This document shows, one piece after another, positions 1 to 5,582 of a DNA stretch of 5,582 nucleotides. The notes beneath the pieces were generated by a model. That model did no database searches. It was not told the origin of the DNA and was given only the letters and a program-made list of their open reading frames with translations. The DNA is from Bacillota bacterium. Its GTDB lineage: Bacteria; Bacillota; Clostridia; Acetivibrionales; Acetivibrionaceae. A program made the translations under genes and the position numbers. Numbering within the stretch: the first letter of the stretch is position 1; each line of letters opens with the position of its first letter. The DNA lies in contig JAEZUI010000200.1 of the NCBI GenBank assembly GCA_023421115.1, forward strand, positions 1 to 5,582. Direction: 5' to 3'.

Positions 1-303
1 TTTGATAATCAGGTTGTCTTTGGACAGATCATGGGACGATTCTTGAAACGTGGTGAAACAAAAGAAATTACACTGTACCTAGATGGAAAATCATATAAAG
101 CAAAAATCGTAAATGTTAATAACCCGATAGAAAAGCGAAAGAAGGATGCGTTGCAGATAAGATATACAAAGAATGGTGAATTATCAAAAGCATTGCAGGC
201 GTATTTTGTGAAAAGCTATAACTTTATCAAGGCAACAAGAGAAGCTAGGGTAGTAGGTGACAGAACAATGATTCGTGTACCGGAGGAATATAAGAGTACC
301 TAG
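1..303 (+). pseudogene. N-terminal/middle fragment of an HNH-endonuclease gene, 5' end outside window, 3' end frameshifted
   Basis: Frame 1 is open from base 1 to the TAG at 301-303. The ATG at 31 is probably internal, because ten sensible codons precede it and no ribosome binding site stands before it. The visible 100 residues are basic and predicted to be mixed beta/alpha, with an apparent strand-rich part (ITLYLDG, YKAKIVNV) and a helical part (LSKALQAYFVKSYNF). I do not recognise this domain. The frame stops just after VPEEYKST. The +2-shifted frame, open from 294, continues as EYLAIYTTEYDDSYMLETIV, directly into the HNH ORF. One missing G in AAG(G)AG near 294 would rejoin them as ...VPEEYKEYLAIYTTEYDD. 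I therefore infer that this is the front part of the same gene as 336-770. The alternative, two separate genes, is unlikely because the second has no ribosome binding site. A sequencing error cannot be excluded. Confidence 0.6.
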
Positions 304-335
304 CTATTTATACGACAGAGTATGATGACTCTTAT

Positions 336-770
336 ATGTTGGAGACAATTGTTGCAGATGATTTGGCAATATTAAAGCAGGCAGTTGCAGGGCAAAAAGA
401 ACGTGTTATGGAAGCTGAGTTCAATTATGATACAGGAGAGTCAACTGCTGGAATATTGGAAAAAGAACGTATTGTAAAGATACGGAAACTAAATAAGAAA
501 ATTGGCGAAAACCTAAAACTATTATATGGATATCGCTGTCAGATATGTGGAAAGCTGATTGGTGAAGAATATGGTTCTCACATTGTGGAGGCGCATCATA
601 TAGACTATTTTGTTACTAGTCTAAACAATGATGCAAGTAATCAATTGATTGTATGTCCTAATCACCACAGTATTATTCATGATACAAACCCATTGTTTAA
701 TAGAAGAAGGTTGTTGTATGTATATAAAAATGGGTTGGAACAAAAGTTGGTGCTCAATCAGCATTTGTAA
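336..770 (+). CDS. HNH endonuclease, C-terminal part (probably separated from 1-303 by a frameshift)
   Basis: This 144-residue ORF carries a complete HNH nuclease motif. A CxxC pair lies at C68/C71 (CQICG), the HH of EAHHID at 87-88, an Asn at N102 (ASNQLIVC), and C107/H110/H111 (CPNHH), with a final His at H115. In HNH enzymes the first His and the Asn/His hold a divalent metal for DNA hydrolysis, and the two CxxC/CxxH pairs bind a structural zinc. Everything needed appears present, so the catalytic module itself is intact. The N-terminal 60 residues are helical and charged. The reading frame is open back to 294, well before the ATG at 336, and no Shine-Dalgarno sequence precedes that ATG. 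Both points favour a frameshifted continuation of the upstream fragment over an independent gene. Such proteins often belong to restriction or mobile-element systems; the substrate cannot be read from the sequence. Confidence 0.75.
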   Translation: MLETIVADDLAILKQAVAGQKERVMEAEFNYDTGESTAGILEKERIVKIRKLNKKIGENLKLLYGYRCQICGKLIGEEYGSHIVEAHHIDYFVTSLNNDASNQLIVCPNHHSIIHDTNPLFNRRRLLYVYKNGLEQKLVLNQHL

Positions 771-771
771 C

Positions 772-778
772 AGGAGGT
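772..778 (+). promoter_or_regulatory. Ribosome binding site for the 35-residue ORF
   Basis: AGGAGGT ends 4 bases before the ATG at 783 and lies just after the HNH stop codon (768-770). The match to the anti-Shine-Dalgarno is near perfect, which is the main reason to accept such a short ORF as a real translation start. Confidence 0.7.
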
Positions 779-782
779 ACTG

Positions 783-890
783 ATGGGAAGAAAAGAAGAT
801 GTTTTGGAATACTGTAAAAAGCGCAAAAATGCATCACTGCAAACTGCAAAAGATATTATAGACGCATTATATCCTGGTAAATCACACTAA
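783..890 (+). CDS. Small protein or frameshifted N-terminus, 35 residues, possible helix-turn-helix start
   Basis: The ORF encodes 35 residues beginning MGRKEDVLEYCKKRKNASLQ and ending DALYPGKSH. It starts 12 bases after the HNH stop behind a very strong ribosome binding site, so it was probably co-transcribed with the nuclease. The sequence is basic and helical. The pattern (RKEDVLEYCKK, then AKDIIDALYPG) resembles the first two helices of a small winged-helix DNA-binding domain, but I do not recognise a family. If one base is skipped at the stop, frame 1 stays open to 981 and reads KRLLYRCGHSEFMIKRRTIY onward, ending SFIKGL. This would give a protein of about 66 residues that keeps the same basic character. 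It is therefore either a real microprotein or the intact start of a frameshifted gene. Confidence 0.5.
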   Translation: MGRKEDVLEYCKKRKNASLQTAKDIIDALYPGKSH

Positions 891-1071
891 AAGGCTTTTA
901 TATAGATGTGGACACTCGGAATTCATGATTAAAAGGAGAACAATTTACAAAGAAGTTACATCCTTTATAAAAGGACTGTAGCATGACCAAATTTGATATT
1001 GGAGAGATAAATAATTACATTCATATAACTAGGGAGATAGAATAGATGTACAAACATAAAATTGGTTACCG
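891..1071 (+). other. Gene-poor stretch between the small ORF and the terminator, with tiny ORFs only
   Basis: No ORF of convincing length is present. Frame 1 is open to a TAG at 979-981 and may be a frameshifted tail of the preceding ORF. Then come two very short ORFs: 983-1045 (20 residues, MTKFDIGEINNYIHITREIE), with AAAAGGA about 7 bases upstream, and 1046-1090 (14 residues, MYKHKIGYRPLIRR), whose ATG directly abuts the preceding TAG. The second runs into the left arm of the terminator hairpin. These may be chance ORFs or gene remnants. I see no tRNA, recognisable riboswitch or mobile-element end here. Confidence 0.4.
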
Positions 1072-1112
1072 ACCGCTAATCAGGAGATAAATTCCCTTGG
1101 TTGGCGGTTTTT
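1072..1112 (+). terminator. Intrinsic terminator ending the HNH/small-ORF transcription unit
   Basis: The left arm ACCGCTAATCAGG (1072-1084) pairs with the right arm CCTTGGTTGGCGGT (1096-1108 pairing) over 13 pairs, including three G-T wobbles. The loop of about 11 bases is A/T-rich, and the run TTTTT at 1108-1112 follows the right arm. This is a textbook rho-independent layout on the + strand. It lies downstream of the left-hand genes and upstream of the blaI promoter region, so it insulates the two units. Confidence 0.75.
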
Positions 1113-1137
1113 ACACGTTTTGGTTATAATTTTAAAT

Positions 1138-1150
1138 TTGTCATTGACAA
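1138..1150. promoter_or_regulatory. Inverted repeat over the -35 box (candidate operator)
   Basis: TTGTCA and TGACAA form a perfect 6-bp inverted repeat around a single central T at 1144. The right half contains most of the TTGACA -35 box. It is a different sequence from the two GTCTAT repeats downstream, so it may serve another factor or be a coincidence of the -35 consensus. Confidence 0.3.
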
Positions 1151-1170
1151 TTTGGTCTATTAAGTATAGA
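1144..1170 (+). promoter_or_regulatory. Candidate promoter of the blaI-blaR1 operon
   Basis: A perfect -35 box, TTGACA, lies at 1144-1149. The best -10-like sequence at a usable distance is TATAGA at 1165-1170 (15-base spacing) or, less good, TAGACT at 1167-1172 (17 bases). An alternative promoter is TTGGCG (1101-1106), 18 bases, TATAAT (1125-1130), overlapping the terminator's right arm. A second TATAAT at 1187-1192 has no -35 box. The inverted repeats sit on or next to these boxes, as expected for a repressor that blocks RNA polymerase. Which -10 is used cannot be decided by eye. Confidence 0.5.
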
Positions 1171-1171
1171 C
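1155..1171. promoter_or_regulatory. Candidate BlaI operator 1 (GTCTAT-5-ATAGAC)
   Basis: GTCTAT (1155-1160) and ATAGAC (1166-1171) form a perfect inverted repeat with a 5-base spacer (TAAGT), lying over the candidate -10 box. BlaI/MecI-family repressors bind short inverted repeats as dimers and repress their own operon. The half-site here is repeated in operator 2, which supports a functional role. It is not the TACA/TGTA core known from staphylococcal and bacillar BlaI. Confidence 0.55.
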
Positions 1172-1182
1172 TAATGACATAA

Positions 1183-1201
1183 GGTCTATAATATATAGAT
1201 C
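1183..1201. promoter_or_regulatory. Candidate BlaI operator 2 (GGTCTATA-3-TATAGATC)
   Basis: GGTCTATA (1183-1190) and TATAGATC (1194-1201) pair at 7 of 8 positions around a 3-base centre, immediately before the blaI ribosome binding site. The half-site GGTCTAT also occurs at 1154-1160, exactly 29 bases upstream, or roughly three helical turns. Two dimers could therefore sit on about the same face of the DNA. Confidence 0.5.
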
Positions 1202-1215
1202 AAGGAGGTTTTATC

Positions 1216-1578
1216 ATGAAAGAATATAAACTCACTGAAAGTGAAGAAAAGTTTGCAGATTTAATCTGGCAAAACGAACCGATTGGTTCAGGAGATCTTG
1301 TGAAGTTATGTGAAAAAGAAATGAATTGGAAAAAGTCCACAACATATACAGTACTGAAGAAGTTATGTGAAAAGGGGATTTTTCAAAATGAAAATGCTGT
1401 GGTTTCAGGTCTAATTACAAAGGATGAATATAACGCCAAGCAAAGTATTCATTTTATTGAGGATACCTTTGGAGGGTCTTTACCAAAATTTCTGACAGCT
1501 TTTATTGGAGCAAAAAAGTTAAGTAAACACCAAGCAGAAGAGTTGAAAAGATTGATTGACGAGCACAAGGAGGTGTAG
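1216..1578 (+). CDS. blaI: BlaI/MecI-family transcriptional repressor
   Basis: This 120-residue protein has the usual length and layout of the penicillinase-repressor family. Residues 1-70 form a winged helix (LTESEEKFADLIWQNEPIGS, then helix 3 around WKKSTTYTVLKKLCEKG at 38-54, and a wing at 56-68). Residues 74-120 form a helical dimerisation tail (FGGSLPKFLTAFI, then LSKHQAEELKRLIDEH). Family members bind inverted repeats as dimers and are inactivated when signalling through a BlaR1-type membrane protease leads to their cleavage. In staphylococcal BlaI the cut is at Asn-Phe; by my alignment the matching position here is A95-F96. The start is fixed by AAGGAGG at 1202-1208. The gene is directly followed by its membrane partner, whose ribosome binding site lies inside the last blaI codons. 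It probably represses its own operon through the GTCTAT repeats upstream. The symbol reflects family membership, not proven control of a beta-lactamase. Confidence 0.9.
   Translation: MKEYKLTESEEKFADLIWQNEPIGSGDLVKLCEKEMNWKKSTTYTVLKKLCEKGIFQNENAVVSGLITKDEYNAKQSIHFIEDTFGGSLPKFLTAFIGAKKLSKHQAEELKRLIDEHKEV
1567..1573 (+). promoter_or_regulatory. Ribosome binding site of blaR1-like gene, inside the end of blaI
   Basis: AAGGAGG overlaps the final blaI codons (Lys-Glu-Val) and stands 7 bases before the ATG at 1581. The blaI stop (1576-1578) and the next start are 2 bases apart, so the two proteins are probably made in a coupled way. Confidence 0.75.
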
Positions 1579-1580
1579 AA

Positions 1581-4028
1581 ATGAGTGAACTATTTCTTTC
1601 TATTTTAAACATGAGTCTGAAAGCAAGCTATGTAATCCTTTTTGTGATACTTGTCAGACTAATACTGAAAAAAGCTCCAAAAGTCATCTCCTATGCTTTA
1701 TGGGGTGTTGCTGCTTTTCGTCTTTTAATTCCATTCTCCTTTGAAAGCATGTTTAGTCTTATGCCACGTAATACGAATGCTGTTCCAATTCCCAATGATA
1801 TCATCTACCAGCAAAGTCCTCAGATTAATAGTGGGATAGAAGTAGTTGATTCTTTTGTAAGTAAATCACTTCCTACACCGACTATTGGGGCAAGTGTAAA
1901 TCCATTGCAGATATATGTAGAAATAGGGGCATACATCTGGATTTTAGGCATAATAGCATTGCTGGTTTATAGCCTTGTATCTATTTTAATCTTAAAAAGA
2001 CAGCTTAAAAGTGCGAAGTTAATTGAGAAGAATACCTTTGAGGCTAAGAATTTGAAAACACCATTCGTGCTTGGGTTAATAAGACCAAAGATATATTTAC
2101 CAATGGGGCTTAACGTTGAAGAAAGAGGTTATATTCTGTTGCATGAGCAGACGCATATTCATCGAAAAGACCATATCGTTAAGGTGTTAGCATTCCTGAC
2201 CTTGTCCGTCCACTGGTTTAATCCTCTTGTGTGGATTGCTTTCATGTTGATGAGTGCAGATATGGAGTTATCCTGTGATGAAAGAGTATTGAAAGAAATG
2301 AATGAAGATATTAAAAAGCCTTATGCTAATTCGTTATTATCTCTTGCTACAAGAAGGTATATCTTAAATGGAAGTCCGCTTGCATTTGGCGAGGGAAATG
2401 TGAAAGGGAGAATTAAAAATGTGCTGAATTATAGGAAACCTGGTTTTTGGGTAATTGTTTTTTCAATTGTCCTTGTAACAGCAGTTGGAATTGGACTAAT
2501 GGCAAATCCTAAAGCTGCAATTGGTGGTAAGCCAATTATAAACAACACTAATGACGTTATAAAAATTACTGTTAAGACACAACCGGGTAACGACAGTCTT
2601 AAGACCACTGAAGACAGACATCAGATAATAGAAGTTATAAATTATATCAATGGTTTAGATTTAAAAAAGACAACTAAAGATGTTGGCCAAAACAATGGGA
2701 TGTCTTATATTATAACAATTTATTATAGTAATGACACAAGTATGGAATACGTCCATTTTGGGAACGCGTTTTTTATAGAATCTGGAAATGACTGGTATGA
2801 GATGCCTTACAATCAAGCCGAAAAATTCGAAGCTATTTACAATGGGTTATCCGATAGTTTTAAGGAGTCTGAACAAAACAAGAATGTTAGCAATGATGAT
2901 CAAATTACCAGTTTTGCACGGGAATTTATAAATAAAGATATTGTAAATTATGAATCAAACCCAAAAGTAAATATTATTGATAGTAAAATAACACGGCTGG
3001 AGTTAATAGAAACTTTTGATAATTTGGCAGATACCCCTATTGATGTTTATGCATTGGAATACCGATTACTTCCTGAAGATTTGAGCAAAGTGGTTATGGC
3101 TGGCGGCATGCAGATAGATGAAGATGGGTGGCTCAAGGAAACCTGTAGCGTGGGCAGACCGTTTTTGGTTGTATCCCAAAATAACGCTTCAGCACAGTTT
3201 ATTGGAATACTCTGGACATTAGGAGTGAAAGAGAATGGAGGTTTGGAACCATCAATAAAAGAGTTGCTAAAAGTCGAGAATAAAAATGAGATTGCAAAAT
3301 TCGTTGAAGAAAATCTTACAGCTATAATGTCTTCGCCAAAGGAAGCATCGAATCAGTATGACTACATCAGTCTGCACAAGGAAGAATATGAAAAAATCAT
3401 AAATATAGGTGAAAAAGCGTTGCCATACCTTATTGAAATACTTGAAGGAGAGGATATGGGGCTGCGGGGCAATATTGCCATGCTCCTTTGTGAAGATATT
3501 ATAAAGAGGTTATTGAATGAGGAACAAAATCTTGACCCTGAAACAAAAAAACTAATGAAAAAAGCCTTAATGGCTGTTGATAAATGGAATGCTTTGAGAG
3601 GGAATACATCGCAAGAAGTCATGCCAGAGTTTTCGGAAGAAGAAGTGACTGCAGCCCGTTCAGTTGTAGAGGAGTACTATAGAGCTGTTGCTGCAAAGGA
3701 TTCTGAAGCTATTCTTGCTACAATGTATCCCCGGGAGCATCGGACTATGGAACGAGTAAAAAGTGGCAATGTCGCGCTCTTCGGTGTAGAAAAACGCACA
3801 CTTTTAAGTATTGATTATGATTCTCAGGATAGCAAGCGAAAGAGCTACAAGCCCGGTGGGAAATATATTGAACTGGAAAACATTATAGTTTTCAAGGTGA
3901 GCTTCAATATAGATTATCCCAACGATATAGCGGGGCCTTGGAATGAGGATGTCTATGATGATTGGAGTATGATACTCATTCGTGACAGTAAGAACAGCCC
4001 ATGGCTTATTTATGACCAAGGGTATTAA
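1581..4028 (+). CDS. blaR1: BlaR1-type M56-family membrane zinc metallopeptidase with a non-beta-lactam extracellular region
   Basis: This 815-residue membrane protein is probably the sensor/protease partner of the BlaI repressor encoded 2 bases upstream. Likely membrane segments lie at about 6-28, 36-54, 112-137, 200-222 and 289-307. Between the third and fourth is the M56 zinc site HEQTH (188-192), followed by a probable third ligand E229 in MELSCDE. In BlaR1 this domain is cytoplasmic and becomes active when the outer sensor is engaged. Residues from about 310 should be outside the cell. They show a beta-rich module with GMSY and an FGN...WYEMPYNQAEKFE end (about 325-422, resembling DUF5301) and an unrecognised domain (about 440-565). 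A helical SPKEASNQYDYI/ALPYLIEIL region (about 570-670) and a C-terminal SnoaL/DUF4829-like domain (about 688-815) complete it. I find no SxxK, SxN and KTG set of a penicillin-binding sensor, and the protein is longer than the roughly 585-600 residues of classical BlaR1. The family call is secure; the ligand is unknown. The symbol is by homology of the N-terminal half and gene order. Confidence 0.85.
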   Translation: MSELFLSILNMSLKASYVILFVILVRLILKKAPKVISYALWGVAAFRLLIPFSFESMFSLMPRNTNAVPIPNDIIYQQSPQINSGIEVVDSFVSKSLPTPTIGASVNPLQIYVEIGAYIWILGIIALLVYSLVSILILKRQLKSAKLIEKNTFEAKNLKTPFVLGLIRPKIYLPMGLNVEERGYILLHEQTHIHRKDHIVKVLAFLTLSVHWFNPLVWIAFMLMSADMELSCDERVLKEMNEDIKKPYANSLLSLATRRYILNGSPLAFGEGNVKGRIKNVLNYRKPGFWVIVFSIVLVTAVGIGLMANPKAAIGGKPIINNTNDVIKITVKTQPGNDSLKTTEDRHQIIEVINYINGLDLKKTTKDVGQNNGMSYIITIYYSNDTSMEYVHFGNAFFIESGNDWYEMPYNQAEKFEAIYNGLSDSFKESEQNKNVSNDDQITSFAREFINKDIVNYESNPKVNIIDSKITRLELIETFDNLADTPIDVYALEYRLLPEDLSKVVMAGGMQIDEDGWLKETCSVGRPFLVVSQNNASAQFIGILWTLGVKENGGLEPSIKELLKVENKNEIAKFVEENLTAIMSSPKEASNQYDYISLHKEEYEKIINIGEKALPYLIEILEGEDMGLRGNIAMLLCEDIIKRLLNEEQNLDPETKKLMKKALMAVDKWNALRGNTSQEVMPEFSEEEVTAARSVVEEYYRAVAAKDSEAILATMYPREHRTMERVKSGNVALFGVEKRTLLSIDYDSQDSKRKSYKPGGKYIELENIIVFKVSFNIDYPNDIAGPWNEDVYDDWSMILIRDSKNSPWLIYDQGY

Positions 4029-4033
4029 TCGGG

Positions 4034-4056
4034 GCACGGATACCAATATGCTGTGC
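4034..4056 (+). other. Hairpin just after the blaR1-like stop codon
   Basis: GCACGG-ATA (4034-4042) can pair with TAT-CTGTGC (4047-4056, with one bulged G and one G-T pair) around a CCAA loop, starting 6 bases after the stop. No T-run follows, so it is not a standard intrinsic terminator. It could mark a processed 3' end or be chance. I see no better terminator before the next promoter. Confidence 0.25.
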
Positions 4057-4103
4057 GACATTTGATGGTGAAAATTAAATGTTAAAAGCGGTTTGATTCT
4101 TAA

Positions 4104-4132
4104 TTGCCTATTTCTCTAATCAATAATATAAT
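4104..4132 (+). promoter_or_regulatory. Promoter of the MocR-type regulator gene
   Basis: TTGCCT (4104-4109) and a perfect TATAAT (4127-4132) are separated by exactly 17 bases. The predicted transcription start is about 4139-4141, inside the 18-bp palindrome, leaving a leader of about 25 bases before the ATG. Confidence 0.65.
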
Positions 4133-4134
4133 AA

Positions 4135-4152
4135 AATTGGATTAATCCAATT
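4135..4152. promoter_or_regulatory. 18-bp perfect palindrome at the transcription start (candidate operator)
   Basis: AATTGGATTAATCCAATT reads the same on both strands. It begins 2 bases after the -10 box and ends directly at the ribosome binding site GAGGAG (4153-4158), so a bound protein would block transcription. Autoregulation by the GntR/MocR product is the simplest reading. In RNA it could also form a short, AU-rich hairpin next to the ribosome binding site. Confidence 0.6.
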
Positions 4153-4165
4153 GAGGAGATTTGAT

Positions 4166-5582
4166 ATGAAAATTATAATTGATAGAGAAAACAGTACTCC
4201 TGTATATATACAAATCTTTGAGCAAATACGGCGGCAAATACTGTCTGGTGAAATTTCATCGGGTTTTCGACTCCCCCCAGAAAGGAAATTGGCTGAAAGA
4301 CTTGGTGTTAACAGAACTACAGTGTTAAATGCATATCGGGAGCTAAAGGCTGAAGGATTGGTGGGCTCTAAAGTTGGAAACGGAACAATTGTCCTTTCGA
4401 GTCCTCATGATGAAATGACTTCAGCTGGGGATAAGGGACATGAGCCTTTGTGGAATCATATTTTCAGCCAGTATTCCGGTAATTTTAATTCCTATCTGGT
4501 TAAAGATTTGTTGATGTTGGCAAGCAGGAAAGATTTAATTTCCTTTGCTACCGGAATTGCTTCACCGGAGTCTGGACCTATTGAAGTGTTAGAGGGAATT
4601 GAAAAGGAACTTGTAGCAAACAGGAATTTTAAAGCCCTATTGCACACTCCTACGGAAGGCTTTACTTCGCTTAGGGAAACCATATGTGGATTGATGCAAA
4701 ACAGAGGTGTATACTGTAAACCGGAAGAGGTAATGCTTCTCTCGGGATCACAGCAGGGAATAGATATAGCGGCAAGGATATTGCTTGATCCCGGAGATGT
4801 GGTGGTGGTGGAAGAACCTTCGTTTTTTCAGGCTATTCAGGCATTTAAAACCGTTGGCGCAAGGGTTATGGGGGTTCCAATAGATGAAAAAGGTATGAGA
4901 ATTGATGTCTTAGAGCAACTTTTGCAAAGGTATAGGCCAAAGCTTATTTATACAATACCTACATTCCAGAATCCTACGGGCGTTGAAATGGAACTGGAAA
5001 GAAGAAAAAAGCTAGTGGAACTTGCATATAATTATCGAGTTATGATTTTAGAGGATGATGCCTATGGAGATTTGTGTTATGATGGGCATTCACTGCCACT
5101 ATTAAAATCCATGGATAATGAAGGGTATGTTATCTATTTGAGTACTTTTTCGAAGAGTGTATATTCAGGGTTACGATTAGGGTGGATTATAGCACATAAA
5201 AAAGTTGTGAATAAATATGCCGATGTTAAGCAGGTGATGGATTTACATCCGAACAGTCTATCCCAGTGGATTATTGAAAGATTTATAGCAAAGGGCTCTT
5301 TTGATGCTCATATGAGTAAAATTTGCAGGGAATACAGGATGAGAAGAGATGCTATGAATGAAGCCTTGACAAAGTATGCACCTTCAGATTTAATTTGGAA
5401 TAAACCTAGAGGAGGATATTATATATGGTGCAAGCTTCCAGTTGGTGTATCTGCAGCAAAACTTGTAAAAAAAGCAGCAGAACATAAGGTGACTTTTGTG
5501 CCGGGAAGCCCTTTCTTTACCTCCGGTCAGGGAGATGATTATATAAGATTGAATTTTACCTTTGTACCTTTTGAGGATATAG
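4166..5582 (+). CDS. MocR-type regulator: GntR winged helix fused to PLP-dependent aminotransferase-like domain (3' end beyond window)
   Basis: The frame is open from the ATG at 4166, behind GAGGAG at 4153-4158, to the window end: 472 codons without a stop. Residues 1-78 are a GntR winged helix (TPVYIQIFEQIRRQI, LPPERKLAERLGVNRTTVLNAYREL, then the GNGT wing). After a linker of about 40 residues comes a fold-type I aminotransferase domain. The expected PLP-site residues are present: N269 in QNPTG, D297 and Y300 in EDDAYGD, Schiff-base lysine K330 in STFSKS, and R461 in YIRLNF for the substrate carboxylate. MocR proteins use PLP, or a PLP-amino acid adduct, as effector to control genes such as those for vitamin B6, GABA or amino-acid use. 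The specific role cannot be told here. Family members are typically about 460-500 residues, so only a short tail is likely missing. It has its own promoter and is probably not part of the bla-like operon. A true aminotransferase is less likely because of the N-terminal DNA-binding domain. Confidence 0.9.
   Translation, partial: MKIIIDRENSTPVYIQIFEQIRRQILSGEISSGFRLPPERKLAERLGVNRTTVLNAYRELKAEGLVGSKVGNGTIVLSSPHDEMTSAGDKGHEPLWNHIFSQYSGNFNSYLVKDLLMLASRKDLISFATGIASPESGPIEVLEGIEKELVANRNFKALLHTPTEGFTSLRETICGLMQNRGVYCKPEEVMLLSGSQQGIDIAARILLDPGDVVVVEEPSFFQAIQAFKTVGARVMGVPIDEKGMRIDVLEQLLQRYRPKLIYTIPTFQNPTGVEMELERRKKLVELAYNYRVMILEDDAYGDLCYDGHSLPLLKSMDNEGYVIYLSTFSKSVYSGLRLGWIIAHKKVVNKYADVKQVMDLHPNSLSQWIIERFIAKGSFDAHMSKICREYRMRRDAMNEALTKYAPSDLIWNKPRGGYYIWCKLPVGVSAAKLVKKAAEHKVTFVPGSPFFTSGQGDDYIRLNFTFVPFEDI

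Noticed and set aside
1187..1192. TATAAT as the -10 box for blaI
   Set aside because: No -35-like sequence lies 16-18 bases upstream, and TTGACA at 1144 is too far (37 bases). It is better explained as part of operator 2.
3362..3622. Minus-strand ORF of 86 residues
   Set aside because: It lies wholly inside the blaR1-like gene, has no ribosome binding site or recognisable family, and its Ser/Phe-rich composition is typical of an antisense shadow.
3804..4061. Minus-strand ORF of 85 residues
   Set aside because: It overlaps the DUF4829-like end of the blaR1-like gene, which has strong coding support. I see no promoter or ribosome binding site for it.
4057..4103. Terminator for the blaR1-like gene
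   Set aside because: I found no GC-rich stem followed by a T-run in this stretch; the only hairpin (4034-4056) lacks the T-run.
4492..4683. Minus-strand ORF of 63 residues
   Set aside because: It is contained in the MocR-type gene, whose + strand protein matches its family throughout; the antisense frame shows nothing recognisable.
1..5582. CRISPR array, tRNA/rRNA gene or insertion-sequence ends
   Set aside because: I saw no regularly spaced repeats, no tRNA-like cloverleaf or rRNA sequence, and no transposase or paired terminal repeats.

Overview
The window is AT-rich with strong AGGAGG-type ribosome binding sites, TTGACA/TATAAT-like promoter boxes and Lys/Ile/Asn-rich proteins. This suggests a low-GC Firmicute, most likely of class Clostridia. 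That is an inference from base composition and gene families; nothing here identifies a species. Every gene I can support is on the + strand.

Left part (1 to about 1112): the 3' part of an HNH-endonuclease gene whose beginning lies outside the window. It looks broken by a one-base deletion near 294. The reading frame closes at 301-303, but the neighbouring frame continues the protein at once and carries an intact HNH zinc/nuclease motif to 770. A 35-residue ORF with an excellent ribosome binding site follows (783-890). It may itself be a frameshifted piece of a longer basic protein. Next comes a gene-poor stretch with a few tiny, probably incidental ORFs, closed by a good intrinsic terminator at 1072-1112. 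This part reads like the decaying end of an accessory (nuclease/defence-type) operon.

Middle part (about 1125 to 4056): a two-gene operon of BlaI/BlaR1 type. A promoter region packed with inverted repeats precedes a winged-helix BlaI/MecI-family repressor (1216-1578). Two bases after its stop lies an 815-residue M56-family membrane metalloprotease (1581-4028). The N-terminal half has the expected membrane zinc-protease layout (HEQTH plus a downstream Glu). The outer half carries no penicillin-binding sensor; it has several other domains, including a C-terminal region resembling DUF4829. By analogy with BlaR1/BlaI, the membrane protein would sense a signal outside the cell, activate its cytoplasmic protease and relieve repression by the small protein. 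The signal is unknown and is probably not a beta-lactam.

Right part (about 4104 to 5582): a separate gene with its own promoter and an 18-bp perfect palindrome at the predicted transcription start. It encodes a MocR-type regulator (GntR winged helix fused to a fold-type I PLP aminotransferase-like domain). The gene runs off the window edge with all recognisable catalytic-fold residues present. Its target gene is not visible.
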